DNA of 64,000 bases, taken from NCBI GenBank assembly GCA_013397865.1, contig VZTI01001695.1, positions 1,018,965 to 1,082,964 of the forward strand. Reading direction: 5' to 3'. Positions within the stretch are counted from its first letter, which is position 1. Each line of letters begins with the position of its first letter. This document shows, in pieces, positions 40,596 through 53,205 of the stretch. The position numbers were made by a program, and so were the translations under genes. This stretch comes from Struthidea cinerea (taxonomy: Eukaryota; Chordata; Aves; Passeriformes; Corcoracidae). The notes under the pieces are model-generated. The model saw nothing but the letters and a program-made list of their open reading frames with translations, did not search any database and was not told where the DNA came from.

Positions 40596-40811
40596 TGTTG
40601 TTCGGCGGTGTGGTTATGGTACACTGAAGAAAATATTTTCAAATGAATGTTGTATAGCCTCCACCAATCGTTCTAGGAGGTGGATGATCAATGGCCAATG
40701 ACCTTATGCCATGCAGGCAACCCATGTTATATAAACCAATTATAATCAATTAAATAAGCACTTTCTTCCTGATCTCGGATTGTGTCATTTCTTGCCGTTC
40801 TCGGTACAACA
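40596..40811 (+). mobile_element. Candidate short ERV LTR (solo), plus orientation
   Basis: A 216-bp block begins TGTTGTTCGGCGG and ends CTCGGTACAACA, giving 6-bp inverted termini TGTTGT/ACAACA. Inside are a CCAAT motif (CACCAATCG), a TATATAAACC promoter-like box near 40730, an AATAAG polyadenylation-like site, and a U5-like end resembling avian ERVK-type LTRs (GATCTCGGATTGTGTCATTT). Flanking hexamers do not form a clear target-site duplication, and no internal viral sequence follows. If correct it is a small, moderately old solo LTR. Confidence 0.55.
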
Positions 40812-43800
40812 GTGACACTCTCCCAAGAACATGTTGCCAATTTTGTGCTGAGGTTGTCACCTTCTGGAATCTCAGGAGAAGCTGCATGCTGGTCAGCAAA
40901 AATGAGTTTCAGATAATTCTAGTGGTTCACCCTTTCATAAATCCTCCAGCAAAGCCTGCTGATGAAAAAAGCATTTTCACATGAGCTCTTGATTATACTC
41001 ATATACTACTAACTCAAGTATTGCTTTTCAATTATTTCATGGTGTGCTCAGCCCTGAAAGTCATCAGGAAAGTTAGAAAATCATCTAGTCCTGAATGAAT
41101 CTATTATCATAAATGTTTGTGGTGTTTTATGTCAAGCTGATCTGAACATAAATGGATACAAAATGCTTATTAAAAAAAAAAAAAAAAAAAAAAGGAAATG
41201 TTTTGGCTCAATTAAATTGCAACCTGAAATTTTCCCTCATGCTTTTGTCTTCTTAACATTTGCTCTGAGCCATTACAAAAGCCTTGGCTTCACTTTGTTC
41301 CTGTCCGGAAGACTGTCCAAAATTGTGTTTGTCTTGTATGAACAACAACAAAAAAGTACTGCAAACCAAGCTGAAGTTGTTAAGCAGGTTTCTACTTTTG
41401 CAGACATTATTATTTATTTGTACACTGTATAAATGCCAACGGTAATTATTAAAGCTTTCTTTTACTAAGTATTTTGTGGGGTTTTGTTATCATTTACGTG
41501 GTAAATGTAGCAATTACTTCCACCTGACTGACAAATCTTCTTTATGAGATCCATCACAGATGAGAATTCCCATATCCCATTAATGATTTGATTTTGTCAC
41601 AAAACACACAGGAAAATCAAAACCAGTTAAGCAATAGATGGGAAACAGTCTCAGGCCTAAATGGATAATATCATGCTTTTTCTTGCCTCTTGAGACAGGA
41701 GAAAAGGAGGGAACATACCAGGACTATATCCATATGAACAGTTCTTAACTGCATTTGGCACTATAGTCTTTGAGTTTTGAAATATCTAAAGATATCCTTG
41801 AAAAAAGGATAGGAATAAAACTTTAAATTAGGCCTGTCTTTTGATATATGATATATGCAGGTATGCATGCTGTTTCCATACTGCTTTCTATACCTTTGCC
41901 TGCACTGGCTCTTTTCTCCTAAACTCTTGAAGGGCCACTAGAAATGGGAAAATTCAAACAACAACAGCAAAAAAGTGGTTGATGCAGAGGGTTCTGGAAA
42001 CTAAGGGGCAAAGAAAATCTCAAATTTGTGAGGAAGCAGCAAGAAGTGACTGTGACAAATTTCAGTTTACAAAATTTGATGCATGTTAAAGTAGTGAAGC
42101 TTTTAATGAACTATCTCTATTTTCTCTATCAGTTTTAACGGCTTGGAAAATTAGTGTTTTAGAAATAATTTTTCCAGTAATTCTGGATATACCTACATTA
42201 GCATTGCCAGTGAACATTGCTTGGGCAATGAAAGTCAATAATCTCTACACTCAAACTGTCCCCCTGTCTGTCCCTGGAGCAATCTGGCTGTCAGCCTGGG
42301 CCAAGGACAGACACTGAAGGTGGCTGCCCTGTTCTGGAGGAAAAGGGCATTTCATGGGAAAAATATGGGCTGTCCCATACCTGTTGGACTCAGTGCCAAC
42401 CCATGTGTCCTGGACACATTAATTTTTAATCCAGTTATAGTGTTATCCTCCTAAAACCCAGAAAACAAAGTGGTCAAATGTTACTTTCACTTTGAGTTTC
42501 ACTTCTCTCACATGTAATTCTGGCAGACTTTTAAGGGCACTTGAGCTCTGTAACATCACAAATATACACACAATAAACATAAATGGATAAGTAAAGGGCT
42601 AAAGCAGCCTGGTACAGACCTCAGCTTGTATATTATAATCATCCACATATTTCATCAGCTAACCTAGTGTTTCTCCATCCATGATTAGCCTCTGATAAAA
42701 ATTATCCTTTTCCAGAGCAATACTTTTCTGCTCTGTTATAGTTGAGCACATAGTTCTCCCTGGCAAATGCAGTGTCAACTTTATTGGCATAATTTAATTT
42801 TATTTCCCAGGAAACAAAATTCTTCAACCAGAAAAACTGGTTGTGCCTTTTATTTTTCAAAGTTACAATGAAGTGGGCTTTCAGAGAGCAAAGTAAATAT
42901 TTAATTAGCAACAAGTTATATAAAGCAATTACCTCTATAGGACGTGCACTTTCCCCTTCTTTATGTAAGAGATTCACTGTTTCCAAAGAAGATTTTTTTC
43001 AGAATAATGACTGTAGGATATACTAATATAAAAGGAGAGAATATCATACACCTGTAGTGATCATAAGTAATATTTAGCCATTATTGGTTTAACTTTTGTC
43101 AAAAGTTCAGGGTATTCAAAGGAAATTGAAGAGGACTTGTTTACATGCTGCATAAGGCTGTCTGTGCTATAAGTGTTTATTATATTGAAATCTCAGAAAT
43201 ATGTGTATTTGTGTAAATTGCCATTTTTAATGCTTGATGTTGTCAGAAAGGGACACCTTACTGCCCTAAATTACTGTCCTTAGAGATGACATCATAGAAT
43301 AAGCAAATACCTTTAAAAGTATGTAGAAGGGAAACAAGAGACCTGTCACAACTTCTTGTTTTGCCTGCATAATTTTTCTGCTGTTCACTGTACCTCTTAT
43401 GTCTTCCCAGAGATTCCTGTCCTATGCCAGCACTGATCACAGCATCCTCTTCTGTCAGAGTCACAAAAATTGCCTTATCCCTGTCTCCCTCTGTGACTTC
43501 TTCCATGAGCAATGCTGAGCAATTAATTAAGGGTAATTAAGAGCGACTAACTACTGAGATAGCCTCACTGAGCACAAGTTACTCTTTGAAAGCTCTTCTT
43601 AGTCAACGACCCCTCACTGATAACTTCATTGGCCAGAGGTTGCAACAGTCAGGAAAAGCCTTTTGATCTGGGTATCCTGAGCAAAGGGGAAAAGAGGACA
43701 GAGTCACGTAAAGGACCCTAAAAGCTCAGTATTTACGAAACAGAAGTGTTCCCATTCCACTGAGAGAACTGAAGAAAACAGCGATATGACCTCCTGGGGT

Positions 43801-45209
43801 TATTTGCAAACCTTACTGGGGGTCTTTGACATGGAATATTTCTCTCAGAAACTGGGCTGGCGCAGTGTCTCAGGGCTGACAGAGGTTCACAGGGCAAATA
43901 AGGGATGAGCTGATAGAATGCAGGCAGCTGTTGAGGGTGTTTGTGCCACAGGCTTGCTGGCCCACGCTGTTGCCCATGAAGGGACTTTGCCTCATCCCTG
44001 TTCACTCTTGGGGTGAGTTCTACAAGTTGACTCTCAGAGTTACTGGCTGCAGGTCCATAACAGCTTCAGTGCATGGGCAAACCTGAGCTCTCACTGTTCC
44101 AGAGTCATGGCTACACAGACTCAAGGAAGGAAGTGCTGGATCCTTGTTTGTCTTCTTTCATTTGTCTTTGCTGTCAGGGAACACTGAAAGTACAAAATAC
44201 AAATCCATCCTGGGATGCTCTTACCCATATAATCTCTTCCACTGAGTGGTGTTTTCTTAGCAAAGAACCAGATACAATACATGGGCTCTTTTCAGTAACC
44301 CTTGCTTTATCAGTCTTGAGGGGGCTAGGCAAAATGCAGAAACTTTCTTCGTAGTAACATGAGATAAATTCTTCTGAAGGGCAATCCCATAACTAGCTGA
44401 TTTACAGAGAGCTACCCATGCTTAAAATTAAGTGCTGATTGAAGGGTTTGGGTGGCTGGGTATCAAAATTCATACATAGTGTCTTGGAGTATCAGACCCT
44501 TTATCAGTGTTTGTGCCATCGATAAGCATGGTAGAATTGAGGAAATATTACACTACAGATGAATTCCATTTTGCTTTTAATTATGAAAATAATTCACTGT
44601 TTTATCATAATAGCCATCCTAACTCTACAGATGACTCTACAATGTTATATTAAAAAATAGCTTTTGTCCTGCTAGTCTCAAAGATGTGTAAAATTATAAA
44701 GATAATCAGATTTTGAAATTTAGAAAGTGTACTTGAGATATCTGAAAAAGGGAAAACTCACTAGTTTGCTTTCCCTTTGGCTACTGAAACATTGTATCTT
44801 TGAATTAAATTGTCTCAGGTTTGTGAGTGTCAGGAGGGATTTGCTGGAAACACAGTGATGGCTGTGACAGTGGCACTAGAAGTAACATTAAATGCATACG
44901 AAAGGTCTATTCTGTGATACCACAGAAGCATTGTTTGTTTGTTTAATTGCCCATAGGGCTCAATTACAGGGTTATTAGTTGTCCCTACTGGCAGTGTTGT
45001 TCTTTACCTTTACAGGTGTACTTTCTTTGTTAATGTGTCTCTTATAATACAGAACACTCTGGAACTGGGAAGCACTGCGACTTCTGCTGGGCCTTGTCGT
45101 ACCACCATAGTCTGTATTTTGTAGTCCTTCGCTTATGAGGTATATCAAAAGTTATGCCTCTATATGATTGAATTCCCACCTAAGGAAGCCTCTGCACCAT
45201 AGCAGAAGC
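40812..45209. other. Unique non-coding DNA
   Basis: No gene recognised. It holds a run of 22 A at 41172-41193 and a TAATTA-rich patch at about 43519-43545. GC is slightly higher at 43.85-44.05 kb without any repeat I can name. Confidence 0.55.
41172..41193 (+). repeat. Poly(A) run, 22 bases
   Basis: Twenty-two uninterrupted A residues preceded by TTATT. No AATAAA lies just upstream and no flanking direct repeats were found, so a retrocopy tail is not supported. Confidence 0.9.
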
Positions 45210-45623
45210 TGGGGCATCTCTTAGGAGAGGCTGAGTGAATTAATTTAATGGATTGTTCAGCCTGGAGAAGTCTTTGGGATGACCTAATTGTGGACTTCCA
45301 GTACCTGAAGGGAGTCTACAAGAACGATGGAGAGTGACTTTTGACAAGGACATGTAGTGACAGGACAAGGGGAATGGCTTCAAGCGGAAGGAGAGTGTGT
45401 TTATATTAGGAAGAAATCCTTGCTGTGAGAATGATGAGGCATTGGAACCAGTTGCCCAGAGAAATTGTGGATGCTCCATCCCTGGCTGTGTACAAGACCA
45501 GGCTGGATGGGGATCTGAGCAATCAGGTTTAGTGAAAGGTACCTCTGCCAATGGCAGGTTTTTGGAACTAGATGATCTTTGATGTCCCTTCCAGTTCAAA
45601 CCATACTATGATACTTTGATTCT
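45210..45623 (+). mobile_element. CR1 LINE fragment (3' end), plus strand
   Basis: Sense-strand CR1 blocks appear in order: AGGAGAGGCTGAG, TTGTTCAGCCTGGAGAAG, TACCTGAAGGGAG, GACAGGACAAGGGGAATGGC, ATTAGGAAGAAATCC, GGCATTGGAACCAGTTGCCC, CTCCATCCCTGGCTGTGTAC and GATGATCTTTGATGTCCCTT. The copy ends in the degenerate terminal repeat CTATGATACTTTGATTCT that is typical of CR1. It is 5'-truncated. Open frames on both strands inside it (for example 45240-45599 minus) derive from the LINE and are not host genes. It is less diverged than the CR1 remains at 20 kb. Confidence 0.93.
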
Positions 45624-48116
45624 AAAGAACAAAATCTTGTATCTATTTTCTACTTCAGAAATGCTGTCAAACTAGATGAGATGGATAAACTGATTAGCTG
45701 TGAAGATTGATACGGAATAGACAAAATCTCAGAACCTGCTTTTGGAAGCAAATAAAATCACAGTCGCAGATACCATATCTTTAATCCATCTTGACGATAA
45801 AACTTGTTATAATAAGCTATTCTGTATGTTGGGACTCATTCATCATTTTGAAATGAGCACCCAGACAGGATTAATTTTTAAACTCTCTTTTGTTTTCAAA
45901 CTATAAAAGTCAAGGGAAAAAACCTTTTTTTGACAAATGGAAGATACACATATTATTTCTATTATGAAATTGCTTTCTGTAGAAAGGTGGTAAGAACAAG
46001 GAGTTGCATTTTTATCAGTCATCATTCGAGTAAATGAAAACAGTTAAAATATGATTGAAATCACACTCTGAAGCCTTATAATAAGTCTGTGTGAAGTTTC
46101 TGGACACTGATTACAAATCTTAGTTTTAGAGAAATCATGATATGCAAACATATATTCTATTAATAATAAGCCTTTAGGACAATATATAACCTATTTTATT
46201 TGTATTGTCTAAATTCTGTATATTACATATGATTTTATACTTTTAAAAAATATGCTAGTAATAATAGATTCTTTTTAGTAAAGATAACAGTACTGGAAAT
46301 GCCTGAATTTTTAACAATTTTTTTTTACCATACCAAATTTAATTAGATTATATTAAAAATTTGGCTCTTGACATTTTTAAAGTAAAAGCAAATCTACAAA
46401 GATTAGAAATTGTTATTCTATTTGTTTATGATTGTGATTAGGATCTCGGAGACATCATTACTCAAATTTTGAACAAGATGTTCTTGCCAGAGCTACGAAT
46501 GAGATAGAGGTGAAACTTGCTTTTTCTTGAAATTGGAGGGAGATTACAATTGACATTTTACAAAAGTCAACATTTGTTTCACATTTCTTGGTTACATATC
46601 GACACCTCCTGTCTAGTGCTTCAAGCACAGTTGTTTGGGGCATGATCATTCTGGTACCCAGTTGATACCCAAATTAATGTCACACATGTTTTGCAGCGCC
46701 TTTTAAATCTGTAGTAAGGCATCAGAATGCTTGATGAGTACTGACTGTGTCTTGCTTTTGGCTTGGCTTGTACAGTGTGACTTACTGCAGAGATCCACGT
46801 CTCTGATTGTCTCTATTTGTTATGTGAGCCCCAGGATAAGTTATTCTAAGAAATATGATGCTGCCTGTTACAAGACCAGACTTTAAAAAGTTGCTCCAAG
46901 TGGTTGATAAGGCATTGTCACAGACATGTTTTCCATAGGAGTCGACGATTCAGTAAGGTATTTCTTTTCTGAAATTTATTTGCTAAATTTTGCACTTATT
47001 TTGTCAAACACATACTGTTTTCTATCACAGAACCATCAGTGATCAAAATCAGTGAGGATGCTGAGTCTGTTTATGCTGGAAATTGTAAGACTTTGGTCAG
47101 AAAGAGGAAGACAGAAAATAAGCTTGAAATCATTTCATCGACATTTCCTGCGAAGGACAGAAAAAGGTTTAGACAATTGCTTTTATGAAGCAGCCCTAAG
47201 AAGTGCACACTCATCCCAAAAGGCAAACACAGAAAAATACAGGGTTTTTAATAGAATTCTCAGTAGAAGAACAGCAGTACAAGTTGAATGCAACCAAAGA
47301 GCTATCAAAAGACACAACTAAACACTGCTTAGGTAACACTTGTATAAAAAATGAGCTTACAAAATACTAGGTCTAGCTCAATGCTCCAAGTTTCACACTC
47401 TTAAAAACAAGATGAGACAAAAATTGTCCTTGTTTCAACCTGTGGCCATCCAGATTCAGCTGAGATTAGTCACAACACTATATGTTTTAGCGTAAAATGC
47501 TTAGTATCTTAATCTGCTCTGCTTCCAAGCCCGTTTAAGAAGGCCGTGTATCAACTAAATTCCCAACTATCAGGAGGTTTTCCTCAGTGCTAAAGGTGCA
47601 CTTTGTCACCTTAAACTTGTCAAGATGTCCACTGCTGTTTCCTTCTCAGGCATTTAATTCTGTGTAACTGTTTCAAGTTGCACAAAATACAGCTCTCAGT
47701 TTCTAATCTCAAACCCCCCCCTAAAGCTATTTTATTCTCTGAGCTATCTTAAAGACCAAAAGTAATCACTTTGGGGTTTTTTATCTGTTATGTTCAGAAC
47801 AGAAAACAGTGTCTACATGTTTACCAAGCTGATCTCATAAAATAATTCCCCACATGAAACTGAAATGTGTCCTCCAACAAGTTTGCAGCAAAAATGTGTC
47901 CTCAATGGCAACTTGCACTTCATTCTCACTTGCATTATCACAGAATTATATTTATATTTTTGCTTAACTTTTCAATTCACTTTTCACTGAAATGTTTTTC
48001 AATATTTTGTTCCATAATAAAATAATATTCTACAAGACTTATCAAGACATATTTGGCTGTATTTCAAATCTCCCCATATTTTTTGTTCTGTCCTTGATTT
48101 TTTATATTTCTACGTC
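45624..48116. other. Unique non-coding DNA
   Basis: AT-rich, with an especially AT-rich patch at 46.1-46.45 kb. No gene or transposon recognised. Confidence 0.55.
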
Positions 48117-49223
48117 TTTGGTGGGGCCCTGACTGGATGCCAGGTGCTGATCAAAGCCACTCTGTCACTGCCCTTCTCAGCTGGGCAGAGGAGAGAAAAT
48201 AAAACAAAAGGCTCATGAGTTGAGATATAGACAGGGAGAGATCACTCACTGGTTACTGTCATGGGCAAAACTTCAGGAGATTAGTGTTACTTATTACCGA
48301 TCAAATCAGAGTAGGATAATGGAAAACAAAACCAAATCTTAAAAACACCTTCCCTGCACCACAGCCTTCTTCCTGGCATTAACTTTACTTCCAAATTTTC
48401 TACCTCCTCACCACAGCAGCACGGGCAGATGGGGAATGGAGGCGGTAGTGAGGTCATCTCACATTTTGTCTGCCACTGTTTCCTCCACAGGGGGAGGACT
48501 CCTCACACTCCTGCTCGAGCATGGGGCTCCTTCCATAGGAGATAGTCCTCTGCTAGCTTCTCCAAAGTGGGTCCTTCCCATGGGCTGAGGTTCTTCACTA
48601 ATTGCTCCATTGGGGGTCACTCTCATGGAATGTAGTCCTTCAGGAACAGACTGCCCTAGCGTAGGTCCCCCATGGGGTCACAAGCCCTGTCAGCAAACCT
48701 GCTTCAGAGTGAGGTGCTCTCTTCACGGGTCTGCCAGGAGCTGATCCAGCAAGGTCTTCCCACAGGGTCACAGCCTGTGAGCATCCACTTGTTCTGGCAT
48801 GGGGTCCTCCATGGGCTGCAGGTGGATCTCTGCCCCACTGTGGACGTCCAAGGGCTGCAAGGCCATGGTTGTTTCACCATGGTCTTCACCACTGTGGTCT
48901 TCATCACAGGTTGCCTGGAAATCTCTGCTCTGGCAGCTGGAGCACCTCCTCCCCCTCCTTCTCCACTGATGCTGCTGTCTGCAGAGATATTTCTCTCACA
49001 TATTCTCACTCTTCTTCAGCTGCAGATGTGCAGCAATATTTTTCCTCTTCTTAAGTCTGTTACCACCACTGCTGATGGGGTTGGCCTTGGCTAGAAGCAG
49101 TTCCATTTTGGAGCCAGCTGACATTGTCTCCATTGGACACAGGGGAAGCTCTTCACAGCTTCTCAGAGAAGCCACCCCCACAGAACCTCCACTACCAAAA
49201 CCTTGCCAGGCAAACCCAATACA
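48117..49223 (-). mobile_element. Solo LTR of an avian ERVL-type endogenous retrovirus, minus strand
   Basis: On the minus strand the element starts TGTATTGGGTTTGCCTGGCA and runs through AAGGTTTTGGTAGTGG, a GGTGGCTTCTCTGAGAAGC block, an array of degenerate units built on GGACC-CA-C-TGGAGCAG, an AATAAAC-like segment, and the 3' part with GTGAGTGATCTCTCCCTGTC and GGCATCCAGTCAGGG. The order matches, from memory, a well-known avian ERVL LTR. Its length of 1107 bp is essentially full, with no gag/pol on either side, so it is a solo LTR left by recombination. Flanking pentamers ACGTC and AACTC match at only 3 of 5 bases. Many CpGs are converted, so the copy is not recent. The 140-codon open frame at 48672-49094 is an antisense read of this LTR. 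Confidence 0.92.
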
Positions 49224-52200
49224 AACTCACAGTTTAAATTAATTTATAAATATTATTGAAGAGTTATTATTCCTCTTTTTGCAATAATAATGGAGGTGCT
49301 AAAATTGCTAGAAATATTTATCATTGTAATATCTCTTCACAGCTTGATGGGTCACCTTTTATTATATTTTTCAGCATGTACTCTTCAGGAAGCTGTATCT
49401 TTTCCTGTTTAAGGCAATATGTATTGATAGTGAGAACAAACAAGCTGTATTGCCATAAAGCTTGTCTATTTCAAGTACTTTATAGCTGCAATATCTATGT
49501 TTAATTACTTAATATTTCATATAATAATAAAATGTGCTTCACTGCAAAATACTTGCAGAAAAATATTAACAACTTGCTGTTTGTCTTTTTTAATACAAGG
49601 CTAGCTGGAATGTGCAACAGGAACATTTGCTCATTTGCTTTTGCATCATATAAATTTCACTAAGTACTCAAATTCTGTGTTTGAATTTTGGTGCTGCAGT
49701 CACTTTTCTAAAATCCTCCAAACGGTTATCAATTTTCTTCACAGCCTTTAAAAATGCTGCTTAAAAGTACAGTATCACAGGTTAGCTAACCTTCTTAATG
49801 ACTTGGAAGGAGCAGGTAACCTCTACATATTCCATTTGAAGTACTTTCTTCCTCTTAGCAAGCTATTTTTAATGTCTTACTTTGATACCTCATTCATTTT
49901 TTCAGTAACTTAATTTAGTTACCCTCATCTGGTATGCAATCTGTGTTATGTTTTACAATATTTTTCTCTTATGCTTTCATGAAAAACCTTTCTCACTTTT
50001 TTATACCCTCTCATGCAGTCCTACTGGGCTGTGTATATTAGATATTAATAATATTAGGTTACTCCAAAGTGTGATCTCAAAATTGTTGGATTTTTTTTTC
50101 AGTCATTAGGCTGAGACCTGCGTGCATTGGTACAGCTGAAACCAGTCTGTTTAGACGGCACCAGGAATTTTGAGGAGCAAACAAGAGCTGAGGTTGCAGG
50201 TCCAAAGAATTTCCCTTGAAGACTTGAATGATACCTGGAAAAAAGCAATGTCTGCATGAATATCCTGGTAGCAAAAAAAGAGATTGTGAGTCTACCACTC
50301 ACTAGATACACAGCTTTACTCCAACAAGAAGGTGGAATTTAGATTTCAGCAGAAGTCAACATTTGATAAGGAAGAATAAATAATGGCTTGGCTGTTGGAA
50401 AGATTCAAATGCAACTTGAAACTGTAAAACTTCTCTGGTTCTGCCTACAAATACATGTATTGCATGTGCTGAATTCAGTTTCATTAAATATTACAAAACT
50501 AGTGAGCATAAGAAAGATTAATATTGAGTTACTTCCAATGAAAAGAAACTGGGTATAAAAAATGCTGCAATTTTAAAAAGAGAAAAACCCACACTTATTT
50601 TTTTCCAGTCAATTGATTGAAAATTCTGTTTCTCTAAATACCAACCTCTGGAATAATATTCTTGCATACCTACATTGATGTACATTGTTTTATAGCTTTC
50701 TTCCCACTGCTGTTGTAGGCAGGTTAAAGCACAGGGAGTCACTAGAAACAGAATGCCCGCAGCAGCTGAACCTGAGCTTCAAGACAGGGCTACAATACAG
50801 TAAAGGAAATTGGGAGACACCACTTGCAGTATATAGACAAGGGAAGAGTAAAAAGATGAAATATTCTCTACAGTTATTGGGTTTTTCTCACCAGATGGAA
50901 CTTAAGAAGAGGGGTCTACATCTTGATAATATCACTTAAATCTGCATTTCTACTTCTGCGCCATTAATTGATCTCTGGTGTGCCCTCAACATGTTACTGG
51001 CCATGAAACAGACTGGAAACTGCAGCTGTACTCAGGCTTGGCATGGAAACTCTCCTGCATGAGGCAGATAAGATGATAACCACCTAGTAGGCCTCACTGG
51101 AATGAAGAAAATAAACCCAGCTAATGATTAGTAGTAAAGCCTAAAGGCTTTAAGGCTGGGAATCATTTACAGCATAAGCCAATTAATGTTGCCATACTCC
51201 ATATGACTTCCCCAGGGTATGTACCTACGGAACTGGGGTTAATCTGCCTGACTAATTTCAGTCTATTTCATACAGTTTATTTATAGGTGACCATTTCTAC
51301 TCTAAATCCACAGTTGTTCATAACAGGAAGATTCATGCCCTGTCTTGGATTTCAGATGTCATTGATGTTTGCAGTTTGATTTAACTGACATGCATACGCG
51401 TGCAGTTATGTAATCAAGCTTCAATGTAAATACCCCTTAAAGATCAAGGCCATTAAATGTCTCCAAAACTCTAGGCCTAAGGCTTTGCGTAGGCCCTTTA
51501 GGATGTGAATTTTTCAACCTGTTCTACTATTAAGTGGTGACTAATGTGGTGGAAATAAAGATTTTGCAGTGCTGTGCAGGAAGTGAAAGTTCAAACCTGG
51601 GACCTGCTGAAGGATATCCCCAGATGTGATCCCCATGCCAAAGGGTACCTAACCCTCATTCTGAACTCAGGGAAACTGGGTGAAATCTTAGCCATACTGC
51701 TGTCTTGTTACTTCATTGAAATTAAGCACTGTGCACCTTGCAGGTTTCAAAACTCCCTTTCAGTCATGGATGCGGGTTCTGAGAATGTTTTAGTCTAAAG
51801 GACTTATTTACATTCCTGACAAAATTTAGTCAAACCCATTTGGTCAGCCACAAAACAGTGAATCTTGGTACAACCCTGCATCTTCTATCCCATAACATAA
51901 TTCCTACTCTGTAACTTGGTATCTGATCATACTCCTATGTGTACTTACATGCCCTCACAAAGAGTTTGTATAGCAGTGCTCTCTTGGGGCAGATTTCACT
52001 TTACAAGGTTCACATTTCCAGGTTCAATCATTTCATGGTTTTTCCATCACAGGCAGATGTCCTTTAAAGAGGACTCTTTAAGGGCCATTTACTTCAAATG
52101 GTGAAAACTGCTGGTCTGTGGCAACATGATTTCTATCTGGGAGGAGATTCTGGACCCATCTGCTTTTCACAGGACAGTTCATGCATTTCACACTAAGCAG

Positions 52201-53134
52201 CAAAAGAGGCCTTGAAGCGAATCTTTCATCCAGCAAGTAATGTACACATTTCAGATGCCAGACTGGTGCTGTATTCAGCTTGCTAATTGGGCTATTCATT
52301 TTGTCCCCTCATCTTGCTTCTGGCCCTTTGGAAAAACAGTTTTTAAAAACAGTCTGGTCAGAACTAAATTACTGCTTGGAAAACTTACCCAGAAAATAGT
52401 CTTTGCTTCTTTCTACCTGGAGAGACTTGGTTAAAAATAAGAAATGTGTTAAGTAAAGATTCAAAAGCTAATGATATGTGAACTCTACTCTGGGCCAGAT
52501 GGAGTATTTGGATTAGAATTGGTGTTAGCCTCCAGCAAATCTCTATAGAAGCTCTGCTATAGTCTCTTGCCTCCCCCTTTTTTTTGTTGGAGTGTACTTT
52601 CTTCATTCACTCTATTTCCTGATTTTTTTTTTTCTGAAAGTATGCTGAAGAAGTAATGTGGATAACAAAGAAGCACACAAAATTGTTGAAAGGTGGGGAG
52701 AAAAAAAGTAAGAAATCTGTCTGGTTTTCCTCACCCAATTAAGAATCTCATACTCAGTCTGAATACACTGCCTGTGGCATTTCCCAATCCTCTCTTAAGG
52801 ATTTTGAAGTAAATGACTTTTTGAGAAGAGTCTGAGAAAGTGTGGTTTGGCAAATGTGGAAAAGGGATGGGAGAGGAAGGGGTTTCTTTGCTTTCTTCTA
52901 CTTCCTAATGTGTAGTTATAGAGAAAGTGCACAGAGACTTTGACTGAAGGGGCACCCTGAAAGTCTGAGAGGTTATCAGGCACTTATTTCATCAAAGAAC
53001 ACTTCAATTTGTTTTTAACAAAAAAAAATTTTCTCAGTGTTGGTCAAATTGTTTACCCAGATATTTCCCTGGAACCTCCCACTTTGGAGAGATTGTATAC
53101 TCAACCAGAAAAGTTTTTTTTAGTAATTTTTACT
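49224..53134. other. Unique non-coding DNA
   Basis: No gene recognised. Short open frames occur on both strands; several at 50.08-50.31 kb overlap on the minus strand without recognisable features. Poly(T) tracts are found near 50090 and 52625. Nothing else stands out. Confidence 0.55.
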
Positions 53135-53205
53135 TTGGCCCTGCTCTGGGCTGGAGGTTGGACCAGAAAAGTTCTATAGGTCCCTTCCGACCTCAGTTAC
53201 TCTTT
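53135..53205 (+). mobile_element. CR1 LINE 3' tail, plus strand
   Basis: About 70 bp match the extreme 3' end of CR1 on the sense strand: GGCCCTGCTCTGGGCTGGAG, GTTGGACCAGAAAAGTTC and AGGTCCCTTCCGACCTCAGT. The terminal short repeat is degraded into a T run. This is a severely 5'-truncated insertion. Confidence 0.8.

Noticed and set aside
41100..41193. Processed retrocopy ending in the 22-A run
   Set aside because: There is no AATAAA just upstream, no recognisable transcript sequence and no target-site duplication.
45240..45599. 119-codon open frame, minus strand, and shorter plus-strand frame
   Set aside because: Both lie entirely within the CR1 fragment.
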